64,000 bases of DNA from Caulobacter sp. Root1455 (GTDB lineage Bacteria > Pseudomonadota > Alphaproteobacteria > Caulobacterales > Caulobacteraceae): the NCBI RefSeq assembly GCF_001426905.1, contig NZ_LMFQ01000021.1, positions 88,587 to 152,586 of the forward strand, written 5' to 3'. The notes under the pieces were generated by a model. The model saw only the letters and a program-made list of their open reading frames with translations. It did no database searches and was not told the DNA's origin. This document shows positions 50,944 to 61,329 of the stretch, in pieces; positions within the stretch are counted from its first letter, which is position 1; each line of letters begins with the position of its first letter. The translations under genes were made by a program, and so were the position numbers.

Positions 50944-52994
50944 CGGGGAGCTCCGGGGACGGAAGGCGCGGGAACGGTGGGGGTCGCGGGGGCCGGCGAC
51001 GGCGGCGGCGCGCCCACGATCGGCTCGTCGGGCGCGGCGCCCTCGACCGAGCCGTCGGGCGTGGTTTCGACCGGCTCTTCGGGCATCGGCATGGGCCGCT
51101 CGATGCGGGCGCGGACCTCGGGATCCTTCAGCAGCGCCACGCGCATCACCTCGCGAGCCCGCGGGGCGCCGGCGGTGGCGCCGCCCAGGCCGCCGTGCTC
51201 GATGATCACGGCCACGGCGTAGCGCGGGTCGTCATAGGGGGCGAAGGCCACGAACAGGTTGTGGTCCTTGAGCCGCCAGGCGACGCTGGTGCTCTTGCGG
51301 TTGGCGACCTTGTCGTAGCTGCGCACCTGGGCCGTGCCGGTCTTGCCGGCCATCTTCACGTCGCCCAGGCCCAGCTGGCTCTGCCGGTAGGCGGTGCCGC
51401 GCACGTCGTTGGCCACGGCCTCCATGCCGCCGCGCACATAGGTCAGGTGCTCCTGGCTGAACGGCAGGTCGGGCACGGCCGCGCCGCTGGGCTGCTCGAC
51501 GCCGCCGACCGACTTGATCAGACGCGGATTGAGCGCCTTCTTGCTGTTGGCCAGGCGGGCGGTCATCACGGCAAGCTGCAGGGCGTTGACGCTCAAGGCC
51601 CCCTGCCCGATCCCGTAGCTGGGCGTTTCGCCCGGAAACCAGATCTGGTTGGCCGGATTCTTCTTGTTGGCCCGCTTCTTCCAGGCCCGGTCGGGCACCA
51701 GGCCCTTCTTCTGGCCTGGAATGCCGATGTCGAAGGTCTCGCCGAAGCCCATCGCGCGCGCGGCCGTGGCGATGGCGTCCGGACCGATCTTCAGCGAGGT
51801 CTGGTAGAAGTAGATGTCGCACGAGTTCTTGATGGCCTCGTGCATGTTCTGCGAGCCGTGGCCGCCCTTTTCCCAGCACCGCCAGGTCCGCCCGCCGTAG
51901 TACCAGCTGCCGCCGCAGTTCACGCGAACCTCGGGATCGATCCCGGCGGTCAGGGCGGCCAGGCCGACGGTGGGCTTGAAGGTCGAACCGGGCGGGAAGT
52001 TGCCGCTCAGCGCCTTGTCCAGCAGCGGCTTGCGCTCGTATTCGGCCAGCGCCTTGTATTCCGGACCCGACAGGCCCTTCACGAACCGGTTGGCGTCGAA
52101 GCTGGGGGCCGAGACCATGGCCAGCAGGTCGCCGTTGCGGATGTCCATCACGACGATGGCGCCGCTTTCGTCGCCCATCACCTCCAGGGCGCGGTTCTGG
52201 ATGTCGGCGTCCAGGGTCAGCCGCACTTCCTTGCCCGGGGTGGGCGGGATGTCGCCCTCGGGGTCCAGGCGCACCACGCGGCCCTGGGCGTCGACCTCGG
52301 CCTTGGTGGCGCCGGGACGGCCGCGCAGCTCGCGGTCCAGGGCCTTTTCGACGCCCTGCTTGCCGATCCGGAACCCCGGATGGTGCAGCAGGTCCTGGTC
52401 CTGGGTCGGATCGGACTTGGCCTTTTCCAGGTCCCGGTCGGAAACCTTGGCCACATAGCCGATCACGTGGGCGAAGGCCCCGCCGAACGGATAGACCCGC
52501 ACCTCGCCCATGTCGGCGGTCACGCCGGGCAGCTCGGGCGCGCGGATGTTGACGCGGGAGAATTCCTCCCAGGTCATGTCCTCCATCACCGCCACCGGGG
52601 CCTTCCTGGGCGCGCGGGCGATGTCCTTGATCAGGCGGGCGCGGCGCGTGCCGTCGATCGGCACCAGCAGGGCCAGGTCGTCCAGGGTGGCCTCGACGTC
52701 GAAATCCTTGGATTCCTTGGTGACCATCAGCCGGAAGTTCGGGCGGTTCGAGGCCAGGGCCACGCCGTTGCGGTCCAGGATCAGGCCGCGCGGCGGGGGC
52801 ATGAGGCGGTAGTTGAACTGGTTGCCGGCCGAAAGCTTCTGGTAGCGCCGGGCCTCGACCAGCTGCAGCTGGGCCAGGCGGCCGCCCAGGGCCAGCAGGC
52901 CGCCGCCGGCCAGGCCGCCCATCAGGAACGCCCGGCGGTGGAAGACCCCCTGCCGCTCGTTGACCTCGAAGAAGAAGATTGACGGTTCGCTCAT
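50940..52994 (-). CDS. mrdA: Penicillin-binding protein 2
   Basis: 684 residues. One N-terminal membrane helix (AFLMGGLAGGGLLALGGRLA) precedes the pedestal domain and the transpeptidase domain. The catalytic Ser is in FPPGSTFKPTVG, the second motif in the SYGIGQGALSV region, and the third is MAGKTGTAQV. PBP2 crosslinks side-wall peptidoglycan with RodA. A long Pro-rich C-terminal tail (about 80 residues) extends past the catalytic domain. The start is 4 bases after mreD. Confidence 0.96.
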   Translation of the reverse strand: MSEPSIFFFEVNERQGVFHRRAFLMGGLAGGGLLALGGRLAQLQLVEARRYQKLSAGNQFNYRLMPPPRGLILDRNGVALASNRPNFRLMVTKESKDFDVEATLDDLALLVPIDGTRRARLIKDIARAPRKAPVAVMEDMTWEEFSRVNIRAPELPGVTADMGEVRVYPFGGAFAHVIGYVAKVSDRDLEKAKSDPTQDQDLLHHPGFRIGKQGVEKALDRELRGRPGATKAEVDAQGRVVRLDPEGDIPPTPGKEVRLTLDADIQNRALEVMGDESGAIVVMDIRNGDLLAMVSAPSFDANRFVKGLSGPEYKALAEYERKPLLDKALSGNFPPGSTFKPTVGLAALTAGIDPEVRVNCGGSWYYGGRTWRCWEKGGHGSQNMHEAIKNSCDIYFYQTSLKIGPDAIATAARAMGFGETFDIGIPGQKKGLVPDRAWKKRANKKNPANQIWFPGETPSYGIGQGALSVNALQLAVMTARLANSKKALNPRLIKSVGGVEQPSGAAVPDLPFSQEHLTYVRGGMEAVANDVRGTAYRQSQLGLGDVKMAGKTGTAQVRSYDKVANRKSTSVAWRLKDHNLFVAFAPYDDPRYAVAVIIEHGGLGGATAGAPRAREVMRVALLKDPEVRARIERPMPMPEEPVETTPDGSVEGAAPDEPIVGAPPPSPAPATPTVPAPSVPGAPR

Positions 52995-52998
52995 GGCG

Positions 52999-53508
52999 TC
53001 ACCGGAACCGAACGTCCGCGTCCTCGAACCGGTCGATCAGCCGGTGGGCGAACGGGAACAACAGGGCCGTGACCAGAAACTGCCAGAACACCGCCAGCAG
53101 GCTGGGCATGGCCAGGCTGTCGAGCATGCTGAACAGGAATCCGGCGGCCATGGCCACCGCGGTGACCCCGCCGAACCAGGCCCACATCATCGGCCGGCTC
53201 TGGCCGGTCATCATGTTGCGGCCGGTCAGGGCGGTGGCGTAGGCGACCAGCAGCGACAGGCCCCACAGGCCGGTCGGTCCGCCCCAGAACATGTCCAGGA
53301 ACAGGCCCAGCAGCAGCAGGGCGAAGGGCGCCAGGATCGACGGCCGGATCAGGGCCCAGGCGAAGGCCGGCACCATGGCGAACACCGGCTCGGGCAACTG
53401 CAGGCCGTAGATGCGGATCGGCGCGGCGAAGGCGATGGTCGCCAGCACGCAGAACAGGGCGGGCACGCCCAGCCACCGGCCGGGATGCAGAGGCCGCGCG
53501 CCGCCCAC
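52999..53508 (-). CDS. mreD: Rod shape-determining protein MreD
   Basis: 169 residues with 5-6 hydrophobic segments, starting from a GTG at 53508 (MGGARPLHPGRWLGVPALFC). MreD is an inner-membrane member of the elongasome. It matches the family by position, size and loops such as IRPSILAPFALLLLGLFLDM and WGGPTGLWGLSLLV. The mreC stop lies one base away, so the genes are coupled. Confidence 0.93.
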   Translation of the reverse strand: MGGARPLHPGRWLGVPALFCVLATIAFAAPIRIYGLQLPEPVFAMVPAFAWALIRPSILAPFALLLLGLFLDMFWGGPTGLWGLSLLVAYATALTGRNMMTGQSRPMMWAWFGGVTAVAMAAGFLFSMLDSLAMPSLLAVFWQFLVTALLFPFAHRLIDRFEDADVRFR

Positions 53509-53509
53509 C

Positions 53510-54616
53510 TCAGATCCCCCCGCCGGTCGGCTGCCCCGCCGTCGGCTTCGGGGCCGCGGGTTTCGGGGCCGGCGTCGTCGCGGGCTTGGCCGCGGGCGGC
53601 GGCGGCGTGGAGGTCGTCGGCGCGGCCGGCTTAGCCGGCGCGGCGCTCGGAGTGGCAGCGCCCGTCTGGGCCTGCGGCTTGGCGGTGGCGGCCGGGCCCA
53701 GGATCGAGACGTCGGGATCCTCGGTGGTGACCGGCGGCAGGCTGCGGGTCAGCAGGGCCTTCTGGTCGGCCAGCTGCGAGAAGTCCTTGAACAGCAGGAT
53801 GCGGACATAGTCGATGGCGCTGTCGTCGGCGAACAGCACAACGCGCCAACGGCCGTCCAGGCCCTTGACCGCCGCGCCCACCGGCAGGCCGCGCGGCACC
53901 ACGCCGCCGTCGCCCGAGGTGACGACCCGGTCGCCTTCCTTGATCGGATCGACGCCGCGCAGATATTCGAGCTTCGGGTTGGGGCCGCCGTCGCCGGTCA
54001 GGATGGCGCGGGCGTTGGTGCGGTCGATCATCACCGGCGTGCGCGAGGCGATGTCGGTCAGCAGCAGCACGCGGCTGGCCCCGTGGGCCACGCCGACCAC
54101 GCGGCCGACCAGGCCGCGCTCGTTCATCACCGGATTGCCGACCACCACGCCCTTTTCCGCGCCGGCGTCGGCCAGGCGGGTGTTGGCGAACGGGCCGCGG
54201 GTGTCGCTGACCACCCGGGCGGCGACCATCGGGATCGGCGGATCGGTGCGCAGGCCCAGCAGCGTGCGGTAGCTCTGGTTCTTGTCGACCTCGGCCAGGT
54301 ACTGGTCGCGATAGCCGCGCATCTCCTTCAGCTCGGCCTTCAGCCGGCGGTTTTCGGACGCGGTGAAGAAGTAGCTGCTGATGAAGTCGACGCCCAGGCC
54401 GGTCCAGCGCCCCGGGGCGGCGATCACGCCGCTGACCGGCTTGGACACCGTGTCGACCGTCTGACGGGTGACGCCATAGGCCTGTTGCTGAAGGGTCTCG
54501 CGCCGATCGGCCAGCAGGAACGCCACCGCGATCACGATCGCGACGATCAACGCCACGGCCGCGGTCCAGGTAAGCGGCACTTTCAGGTCGCCGAGCGGAC
54601 CTTCGCGAAAGGGCAC
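53510..54616 (-). CDS. mreC: Rod shape-determining protein MreC
   Basis: 368 residues, start GTG at 54616. A membrane helix (VPLTWTAAVALIVAIVIAVA) is followed by a coiled-coil (NRRLKAELKEMRGYRDQYL) and two beta-barrel domains (ARVVSDTRGPFANTR, MNERGLVGRVVGVAHGASRV, GDRVVTSGDGGVVPRGLPVG). A long disordered Ala/Pro/Thr tail of about 90 residues, not present in E. coli MreC, ends the chain. MreC is periplasmic and links to PBP2. Confidence 0.95.
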   Translation of the reverse strand: MPFREGPLGDLKVPLTWTAAVALIVAIVIAVAFLLADRRETLQQQAYGVTRQTVDTVSKPVSGVIAAPGRWTGLGVDFISSYFFTASENRRLKAELKEMRGYRDQYLAEVDKNQSYRTLLGLRTDPPIPMVAARVVSDTRGPFANTRLADAGAEKGVVVGNPVMNERGLVGRVVGVAHGASRVLLLTDIASRTPVMIDRTNARAILTGDGGPNPKLEYLRGVDPIKEGDRVVTSGDGGVVPRGLPVGAAVKGLDGRWRVVLFADDSAIDYVRILLFKDFSQLADQKALLTRSLPPVTTEDPDVSILGPAATAKPQAQTGAATPSAAPAKPAAPTTSTPPPPAAKPATTPAPKPAAPKPTAGQPTGGGI

Positions 54617-54664
54617 GTACTAGTTCTCCCGACGCCCCCCGCGGCGTCCAGATGGAATTGACGC

Positions 54665-56079
<1,415 letters not shown>

Positions 56080-56976
56080 CTAGCCGAGCGCCGCCATGGC
56101 CACGCCGGCCGCCGCGACCAGGCCGAAGATCATCTGAACGGCGGTCAGCCGCTCCGCGAACAGACGGCGTCCCGCCAGGGCGGCGATGGGCGCCTCGACC
56201 ACCCCGACGGCCCTCACCTGCCCCGCCGGCGCCAGGGCCAGGGCGATGAACCAGCCCGCCGAGGCCGCCGCGCCCCAGAACCCGGCCCCTAGGGACGGCC
56301 GCCAGGCCCGCGCCACGGCGACCAGGGCGGCGCGGTCGCTGACGGCCAGGAACAGGCTCAAGGCCAGGGTCTGGGCGATCTGGACAGTCATCAGGGTGAC
56401 CACCGCGGCGAAGATCGGATGGTTGGGCTCCAGGGCGTGGCCCGCTTGCCGGAAAGCGTTCAGGCAGAAGCCGAACGCCAGGCCCGACAGCAGGCCGTAG
56501 ACCGCGCCGCTGACGGGCTTCTCGCCCGAGGCTCCGGTCCGCGGCCAGGTGACCACCAGCAGGGCCACGCTGGCCAGGGCCACGCCGGTCCAACCCAGCG
56601 CGCTCAGCGTCTCGCCATAGACCAGCAGGCCCAGCAGGGCGGCCAACGGGATCGAGCTCTGCTGGACCGCCGTGGCCACCGCGAAGCCGGCCCGGCGCAT
56701 GGCCACCAGCAGGGCGGCGGTGGCGGCGATCTGGCTGGCCCCGCCCAGCAGGGCGGCGGCCCAGAAGGCCGGGGTCGCGTGCGGGTGCTCGCCCCGCGTC
56801 AGGGCGAAGGCGACGCCGACGAACACCGCCGTGAACGGCAGGCCGAACAGGAACCGCACCAGGGTCGCGCCCCAGGGTCCGGCGCTTCCGCCCTCGCCGT
56901 CCATGATCGAGCGCTGGGCCGCGTTGCGGGCCACCTGGGCGAACGAGGCTGCGATGGTGATGGGAATCCAGATCAT
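56080..56976 (-). CDS. EamA/DMT-superfamily permease
   Basis: 298 residues with about ten hydrophobic helices in two EamA-like halves, starting MIWIPITIAASFAQVARNAA. GLVAAAGVAMAALG ends the second half. Members export metabolites such as amino acids across the inner membrane; the substrate cannot be told from sequence. It is monocistronic and lies upstream of mreB on the same strand. Confidence 0.85.
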   Translation of the reverse strand: MIWIPITIAASFAQVARNAAQRSIMDGEGGSAGPWGATLVRFLFGLPFTAVFVGVAFALTRGEHPHATPAFWAAALLGGASQIAATAALLVAMRRAGFAVATAVQQSSIPLAALLGLLVYGETLSALGWTGVALASVALLVVTWPRTGASGEKPVSGAVYGLLSGLAFGFCLNAFRQAGHALEPNHPIFAAVVTLMTVQIAQTLALSLFLAVSDRAALVAVARAWRPSLGAGFWGAAASAGWFIALALAPAGQVRAVGVVEAPIAALAGRRLFAERLTAVQMIFGLVAAAGVAMAALG

Positions 56977-57112
56977 GCCCGTCCCTCAGTACTTCCTTAT
57001 GCCGCCCTTATGCGGGCGGCGTGTTTCCGAATGGAGGCCTTAGGCGGTTTCGGCGCACACCCTGGCCGTCGGCCCGTCCGGTGACGGGCGCGACCAGCTT
57101 GAGGTTTCGACC

Positions 57113-57586
57113 ATGTCGTCCCATCCGTTCCGTCAGGCCGCGCAGTTCCTGCTCGGCGTTCCGACCGACGGGATCCATCCCACGCTCGGGCGCATGCTCG
57201 CCTTGGCCCAGGCCACGCCGCTGTGCTTCGTGGCCGTGACCGGACCCGACGCGGGCGAGGCGATGAGCGTGCTGTGGCGCAAGGGCTACGACCGCGTGGA
57301 GGCCGCCCGCCGAGCCACCTGCCGCGCGGCCGACGAGCAGAGCGACGTGCTGCTGATCGTGGGCTGCCCGACCGTGGCCGACGCCCGCGCCGCGGCGGCC
57401 TCTACCCTGACCATGCTCCGCCCGGGCGGGGCGCTGGTCATCGACGCCGGCGCGTTCCTGGACCAGGAGCCACGCCGGGCGCTGTGCGAGGATCTGCGGG
57501 CGATGGGCCTGGAGGTCGAACCCCAGGCCTGCCTGTCGGCCGAACTGCTGGCGACGCGGCCGTTCTCGAAGCGAGAAGCGGCCTAG
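57113..57586 (+). CDS. Hypothetical protein with a methyltransferase-like C-terminal half
   Basis: 157 residues. The C-terminal part reads DVLLIVGCPTVADARAAAAS, then TLTMLRPGGALVIDAGAFLD and RAMGLEVEP, like the last strands of a class I methyltransferase (L-x-PGG-x-L/V-I). No SAM-binding glycine motif precedes it, so it is probably not an active enzyme. The start follows TTGAGGTTTCGACC. Its stop lies 3 bases from that of leuA. Confidence 0.6.
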   Translation: MSSHPFRQAAQFLLGVPTDGIHPTLGRMLALAQATPLCFVAVTGPDAGEAMSVLWRKGYDRVEAARRATCRAADEQSDVLLIVGCPTVADARAAAASTLTMLRPGGALVIDAGAFLDQEPRRALCEDLRAMGLEVEPQACLSAELLATRPFSKREAA

Positions 57587-57589
57587 CGG

Positions 57590-59164
57590 CTAGAACCCGC
57601 TGGCGATCGCGGCTTCCGGCCGGCTCTTTTCCTTGCGCGCCATGAGGTTGTTCAGGGCGTTGACATAGGCCTTGGCCGAGGCGGTCAGGGTGTCGGTGTC
57701 GGCGGCCTGGCCGGTGGCGATGCGGCCGTCTTCCTCCAGACGGACCGAGACCTGGGCCTGGGCGTCGGTGCCCTCGGTCACCGCGTGCACCTGGAACAGG
57801 CGCAGGGCGGCGTTGTGCGGCACGATCTGCTGGATGGCGTTGAACACCGCGTCGACCGGACCGTCGCCCGAGGCCTGCGAGGTCTTCACCTCGCCGTCGA
57901 CTTCCAGGGTCAGCTCGGCCGACTGGCCGTCGGTGCCGGCCACCACGCGCAGGCGCTGGACGCGGATGCGCTCGGAGCCGCGCGCCAGGGCGTCGTCGAC
58001 CAGGGCGATGATGTCGTCGTCGTAGACATGCTTCTTGCGATCGGCCAGGTCCTTGAAGCGGCCGAAGGCCTCCTTCAGGGCGTTCTGGCCCAGCTCGTAG
58101 CCCAGGTCCTTCAGCTTGGCGCGGAAGGCGTGGCTGCCCGAGTGCTTGCCCATGACCAGGCTGGACGGGGCCTGGCCGACCGATTCGGGGGTCATGATCT
58201 CGTAGGTCTCGCGGTTCTTCAGCATCCCGTCCTGGTGGATGCCGCTTTCGTGCGCGAAGGCGTTCTTGCCGACGATGGCCTTGTTGTACTGCACCGGAAA
58301 GCCGGTGATGGCCGAGACGTAGCGGCTGGCGCGGGTGATGTGGGTGGTGTCGATCCGGGTCTCGAAGGGCAGCTTGTCGCCGCGCACCTTCAGGGCCATC
58401 ACGATCTCTTCCAGCGCCGCGTTGCCGGCCCGCTCGCCCAGGCCGTTGATCGCGCACTCGATCTGGCGCGCTCCGCCCTGCACGCCGGCCAGGCTGTTGG
58501 CGACGGCCAGGCCCAGGTCGTTGTGGCAGTGGGTCGAGAAGATCACCTTGTCGGCGCCCTCGACGTTCTGGGTCATCCAGCTGAACAGGTCGGCATATTC
58601 CGACGGGTAGGTGTAGCCGACGGTGTCGGGCAGGTTGATCGTCGTGGCGCCGGCCTTGATGGCGGTCTCGATCGCGCGGCGCAGGAACTGGCGGTCGCTG
58701 CGGGTGGCGTCCTCGGCCGACCACTCGACGTCGTCGCGCAGGTTGCGGGCGTGGGTCACCGAGCGGGCGATCACGTCGATGACGGCGTCCGGCTCCATCT
58801 GCAGCTTGTGCTTCATGTGCAGGTCGCTGGTGGCGATCACCACGTGGATGCGGCCGCGCTGGGTGCCCTTCAGGGCCTCCGCGCATCTATCGATATCCAC
58901 CTGATGGGCGCGGCACAGGCCGGCGATGGTGGAGTTCTTGACGATCTTGGCGATCTCGCGGACCGCTTCGAAGTCGCCGTTCGAGGCGATCGGGAAGCCG
59001 GCCTCGATGACGTCGACCCCCATCTCCTCGAGGATCTTGGCCAGTTCCAGCTTTTCGTCGTGCGACATCGAGGCGCCCGGCGACTGCTCGCCGTCGCGCA
59101 TGGTGGTGTCAAAAATGACGACGTTGTCGCGCTTGTCGAAAGCTGCGGGCGATACGGAGTTCAT
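57590..59164 (-). CDS. leuA: 2-Isopropylmalate synthase
   Basis: 524 residues. LeuA condenses acetyl-CoA with 2-oxoisovalerate, the first step of leucine synthesis. The HMGL-like barrel shows VVIFDTTMRDGEQSPGASMS, NLPDTVGYTYPSEYADLF, FSTHCHNDLGLAVANSLAGV (metal His pair) and GLGERAGNAALEEIVMAL. The C-terminal leucine-binding LeuA_dimer domain (about 395-500) is present. Length is normal. Confidence 0.97.
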   Translation of the reverse strand: MNSVSPAAFDKRDNVVIFDTTMRDGEQSPGASMSHDEKLELAKILEEMGVDVIEAGFPIASNGDFEAVREIAKIVKNSTIAGLCRAHQVDIDRCAEALKGTQRGRIHVVIATSDLHMKHKLQMEPDAVIDVIARSVTHARNLRDDVEWSAEDATRSDRQFLRRAIETAIKAGATTINLPDTVGYTYPSEYADLFSWMTQNVEGADKVIFSTHCHNDLGLAVANSLAGVQGGARQIECAINGLGERAGNAALEEIVMALKVRGDKLPFETRIDTTHITRASRYVSAITGFPVQYNKAIVGKNAFAHESGIHQDGMLKNRETYEIMTPESVGQAPSSLVMGKHSGSHAFRAKLKDLGYELGQNALKEAFGRFKDLADRKKHVYDDDIIALVDDALARGSERIRVQRLRVVAGTDGQSAELTLEVDGEVKTSQASGDGPVDAVFNAIQQIVPHNAALRLFQVHAVTEGTDAQAQVSVRLEEDGRIATGQAADTDTLTASAKAYVNALNNLMARKEKSRPEAAIASGF

Positions 59165-59501
59165 GGGTCTACTCGTCGGAAGGGTGTCTGCGTGGGGGCG
59201 GCGGCGGGTTTAGTCATCCCCTGCGCGCCCGGCCACGACGATGCGCGGCCCCTAGAGCGCCCAGGGGTTGGTAAGCCGAAGCAGAAGCAGTTGGCGCGCG
59301 ACGTTCATGACTGCTTTCTACACAGCGGCCCAAAAACCAGCAAGCTTTTTGCTTTATTCGAGCAATTCGCCGCATACAGAGCAATTTTCGACCGGGACGC
59401 GCCGTGATCGGGGCCGACTCTGTCGCGAGATCGGAGCTTCGCGCGTCAAACGCCCCGGCGATGACGTTCACGGGGCGCGAACCGCCCTCGCCCCAGCCCG
59501 T
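59165..59501. other. leuA upstream region
   Basis: About 340 bases before leuA up to the TVP38-like gene stop. Bases 59338-59390 are locally A/T-rich (aagctttttgctttattcg), a likely promoter area. I find no convincing leader peptide with Leu codons, T-box or attenuator. Confidence 0.3.
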
Positions 59502-60212
59502 CTAGTCCGCCGCCGCTTCGCGCTTCTTGAGCCAGGCGCGGGCGACCAGGCCGGCGGCGATCCAGACCGCCACCGCGACGATCAGCATGACGATGTGCCG
59601 GTTGCCGCCGCCCTTGAGGGCCTGGACGATCGAATTGCCGGCGAAGGCGGTCAGGGCGATCTTCGGGACGATGCCGACGGCGGTGCCGGCCGCGAAGTCG
59701 CGCAGCTTCATCGGCGTGACCCCGGCGGCCATGTTGACCACGATGAACGGGGCCGAGGGCACCAGCCGGACGATCAGGCTGGCCAGGAAGCCGTTCTTGC
59801 CGATCAGCTTCATGAACTTGGCCACGCCGTCGCCGGCCAGGTCCTTCAGCAGACGGCCGCCGAACGTGCGTCCCAGCCAGAACCCGACCAGGGACGAGAC
59901 CAAGGTCCCGATCCAGCTGTAGGCGAAGCCGGTCCAGGGCCCGAACGCCACCACCGCCGCGGCGATCAGCACGAACTGCGGCACCCCGATGAAGGCCAGG
60001 GCCGCGAAGGCCCCGACCGCGACCGGCAAGGCCCAGGGCCCATGCGCCGCGCCCAGCCACTGCTCGACCGTGACCTCGCCGTTCAGGCCCAGCAGCTGGG
60101 CGCCGAACAGGAACACTACCCCCACCCCGCCGAACAGCACGAACGACACGGCGACCGTGCGCCAGGCCCTGGCGTCCATGTTGGTGAAGAAGTCGATCAG
60201 GCGACGAAGCAT
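59502..60212 (-). CDS. TVP38/TMEM64 (VTT/DedA-like) membrane protein
   Basis: 236 residues from the ATG at 60212 (MLRRLIDFFTNMDARAWRTV). Five or six membrane segments; the VTT domain carries FIGVPQFVLIAAAVVAFGPW, GTLVSSLVGFWLGRTFGGRL, and LIVRLVPSAPFIVVNMAAGV, where the Arg and Pro of the re-entrant loops are conserved. Such proteins move lipids, including undecaprenyl phosphate, across the membrane. Start choice between ATG at 60236 and 60212 is uncertain. Confidence 0.85.
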   Translation of the reverse strand: MLRRLIDFFTNMDARAWRTVAVSFVLFGGVGVVFLFGAQLLGLNGEVTVEQWLGAAHGPWALPVAVGAFAALAFIGVPQFVLIAAAVVAFGPWTGFAYSWIGTLVSSLVGFWLGRTFGGRLLKDLAGDGVAKFMKLIGKNGFLASLIVRLVPSAPFIVVNMAAGVTPMKLRDFAAGTAVGIVPKIALTAFAGNSIVQALKGGGNRHIVMLIVAVAVWIAAGLVARAWLKKREAAAD

Positions 60213-60354
60213 CCGCCTGCCTCGCCCATGGCCCAAGCGCGGTCAAGAGGGAGGGCGCGGTCAAGGGGGCGGGGTCAAGCCCGGCGCGAACGCAAATCGC
60301 CCGCCGAACGCTCATTTTGTCGTCACGCTTCCCGTGGCGCGGGCCGCATCAAGG

Positions 60355-60369
60355 TTAAGTTTCCCTCAA
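60355..60369. promoter_or_regulatory. Candidate CtrA-binding site near a DnaA box
   Basis: TTAA-gtttccc-TCAA, followed by C, fits the CtrA pattern with one mismatch. It lies 43 bases before a perfect DnaA box (60412-60420) and about 120 before the first parA-like gene. Confidence 0.35.
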
Positions 60370-60411
60370 CACGACATTCCCGTTGCGAAGCTGTCGTAAG
60401 GCGCGGCTAAG

Positions 60412-60420
60412 TTATCCACA
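60412..60420 (+). promoter_or_regulatory. Perfect DnaA box
   Basis: TTATCCACA is the consensus DnaA box. It lies 68 bases before the GTG start of the first parA-like gene, where a DnaA-controlled promoter could lie. Confidence 0.6.
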
Positions 60421-60487
60421 GGCTCCTGGCCCTGCGGAAGGCGCCGTGGACAGGATGCGGTTTCGTCTTGGGGGAGGAGCGTCGGAC

Positions 60488-61153
60488 GTGAAAACCCTGG
60501 CTGTGATTTCCCGCAAGGGCGGGGCCGGCAAGACGACTCTGTCGATCAATCTGAGCCTTACCGCCCATCTGGCGGGATGGAAGACCCTGCTGGCCGACAT
60601 CGATCCGCAGCGCTCCGCCTCGGACGCCCTGCGGGCGCGCGGCGAGCCCGGCCCCAGCCTGGCCGAGATCAACGCCGGCAAGCTGTTCCAGACCCGCTCC
60701 CAGGCGGTGCACGACGCCTATGACGTGATGCTGATCGACACGCCCGCCGCGCCGGACGCCGACGTCGCCGTGGCGGTCAATTCCGCCGACCTGTGCCTGC
60801 TGGTCTGCCGCCCGACCTTCCTCGACATCGCCTCGGTCGCCCGCTCGGCCGAGATGGTCCGGCGACTGGGCAAGGCGGGGCTGATCGTGCTGAACCAGGC
60901 GCCGTCCAGGCGCGCCGGGCTGGAGCCGGCCAGCGTGCAGCAGGCCGTCGAGGCGCTGCGCTTCTGCGGCCTGCCCATCGCGCCGATCGGCCTGCGCTCG
61001 CGCGCCATCTATCAGCAGGCGATCGCCCGCGGTCTGTCGGTCGGCGAATGGGACAGCCAGGCGCCGGCCGCCCAGGAGATCGACCGGCTCTGGAGCCATG
61101 TCGCCGCCCTGCTGACCCTGGATGGTCGTGGGCGAGACGCCCGCGCCGTCTGA
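60488..61153 (+). CDS. Orphan ParA-like ATPase, paralogue 1
   Basis: 221 residues from the GTG at 60488 (VKTLAVISRKGGAGKTTLSI); GGAGGAG lies about 9 bases upstream, and an ATG at 60455 is an alternative. The deviant Walker A is KGGAGKTT (residues 10-17), Walker A-prime LLADIDPQRSASDALRA and Walker B VMLIDTPAAPDAD. No ParB partner or HTH extension is present. Such ATPases place cargo on nucleoid or membrane; the cargo is unknown. The next gene is a clear paralogue, so the pair came from a duplication. Confidence 0.88.
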   Translation: MKTLAVISRKGGAGKTTLSINLSLTAHLAGWKTLLADIDPQRSASDALRARGEPGPSLAEINAGKLFQTRSQAVHDAYDVMLIDTPAAPDADVAVAVNSADLCLLVCRPTFLDIASVARSAEMVRRLGKAGLIVLNQAPSRRAGLEPASVQQAVEALRFCGLPIAPIGLRSRAIYQQAIARGLSVGEWDSQAPAAQEIDRLWSHVAALLTLDGRGRDARAV

Positions 61154-61220
61154 ACACTTCGCCCAGCCGCGTTTCCCTGGCGGGCCAACGGTTGCGGCCT
61201 AATTTCGCACCGGCGTCAAA

Positions 61221-61229
61221 TAATCCACA
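61221..61229 (+). promoter_or_regulatory. DnaA-box-like sequence before the second parA-like gene
   Basis: TAATCCACA differs from the consensus TTATCCACA at one base. It lies 101 bases before the second parA-like start, roughly where the perfect box lies before the first gene. Confidence 0.4.
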
Positions 61230-61329
61230 GGTTGAAGTTCTGTTCATACCTTCGCCATAACAGTTGCACACCTTGGGGAACCTTGCGGCCGCGGGACCGG
61301 CCGTTCGGTTTGGGCAAAGAGTGCAAGTC

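Noticed and set aside
60355..60420. Replication origin, because of a DnaA box with a CtrA-like site
   Set aside because: Only one perfect box and no A/T-rich unwinding element or hemE neighbour; a promoter is more likely.
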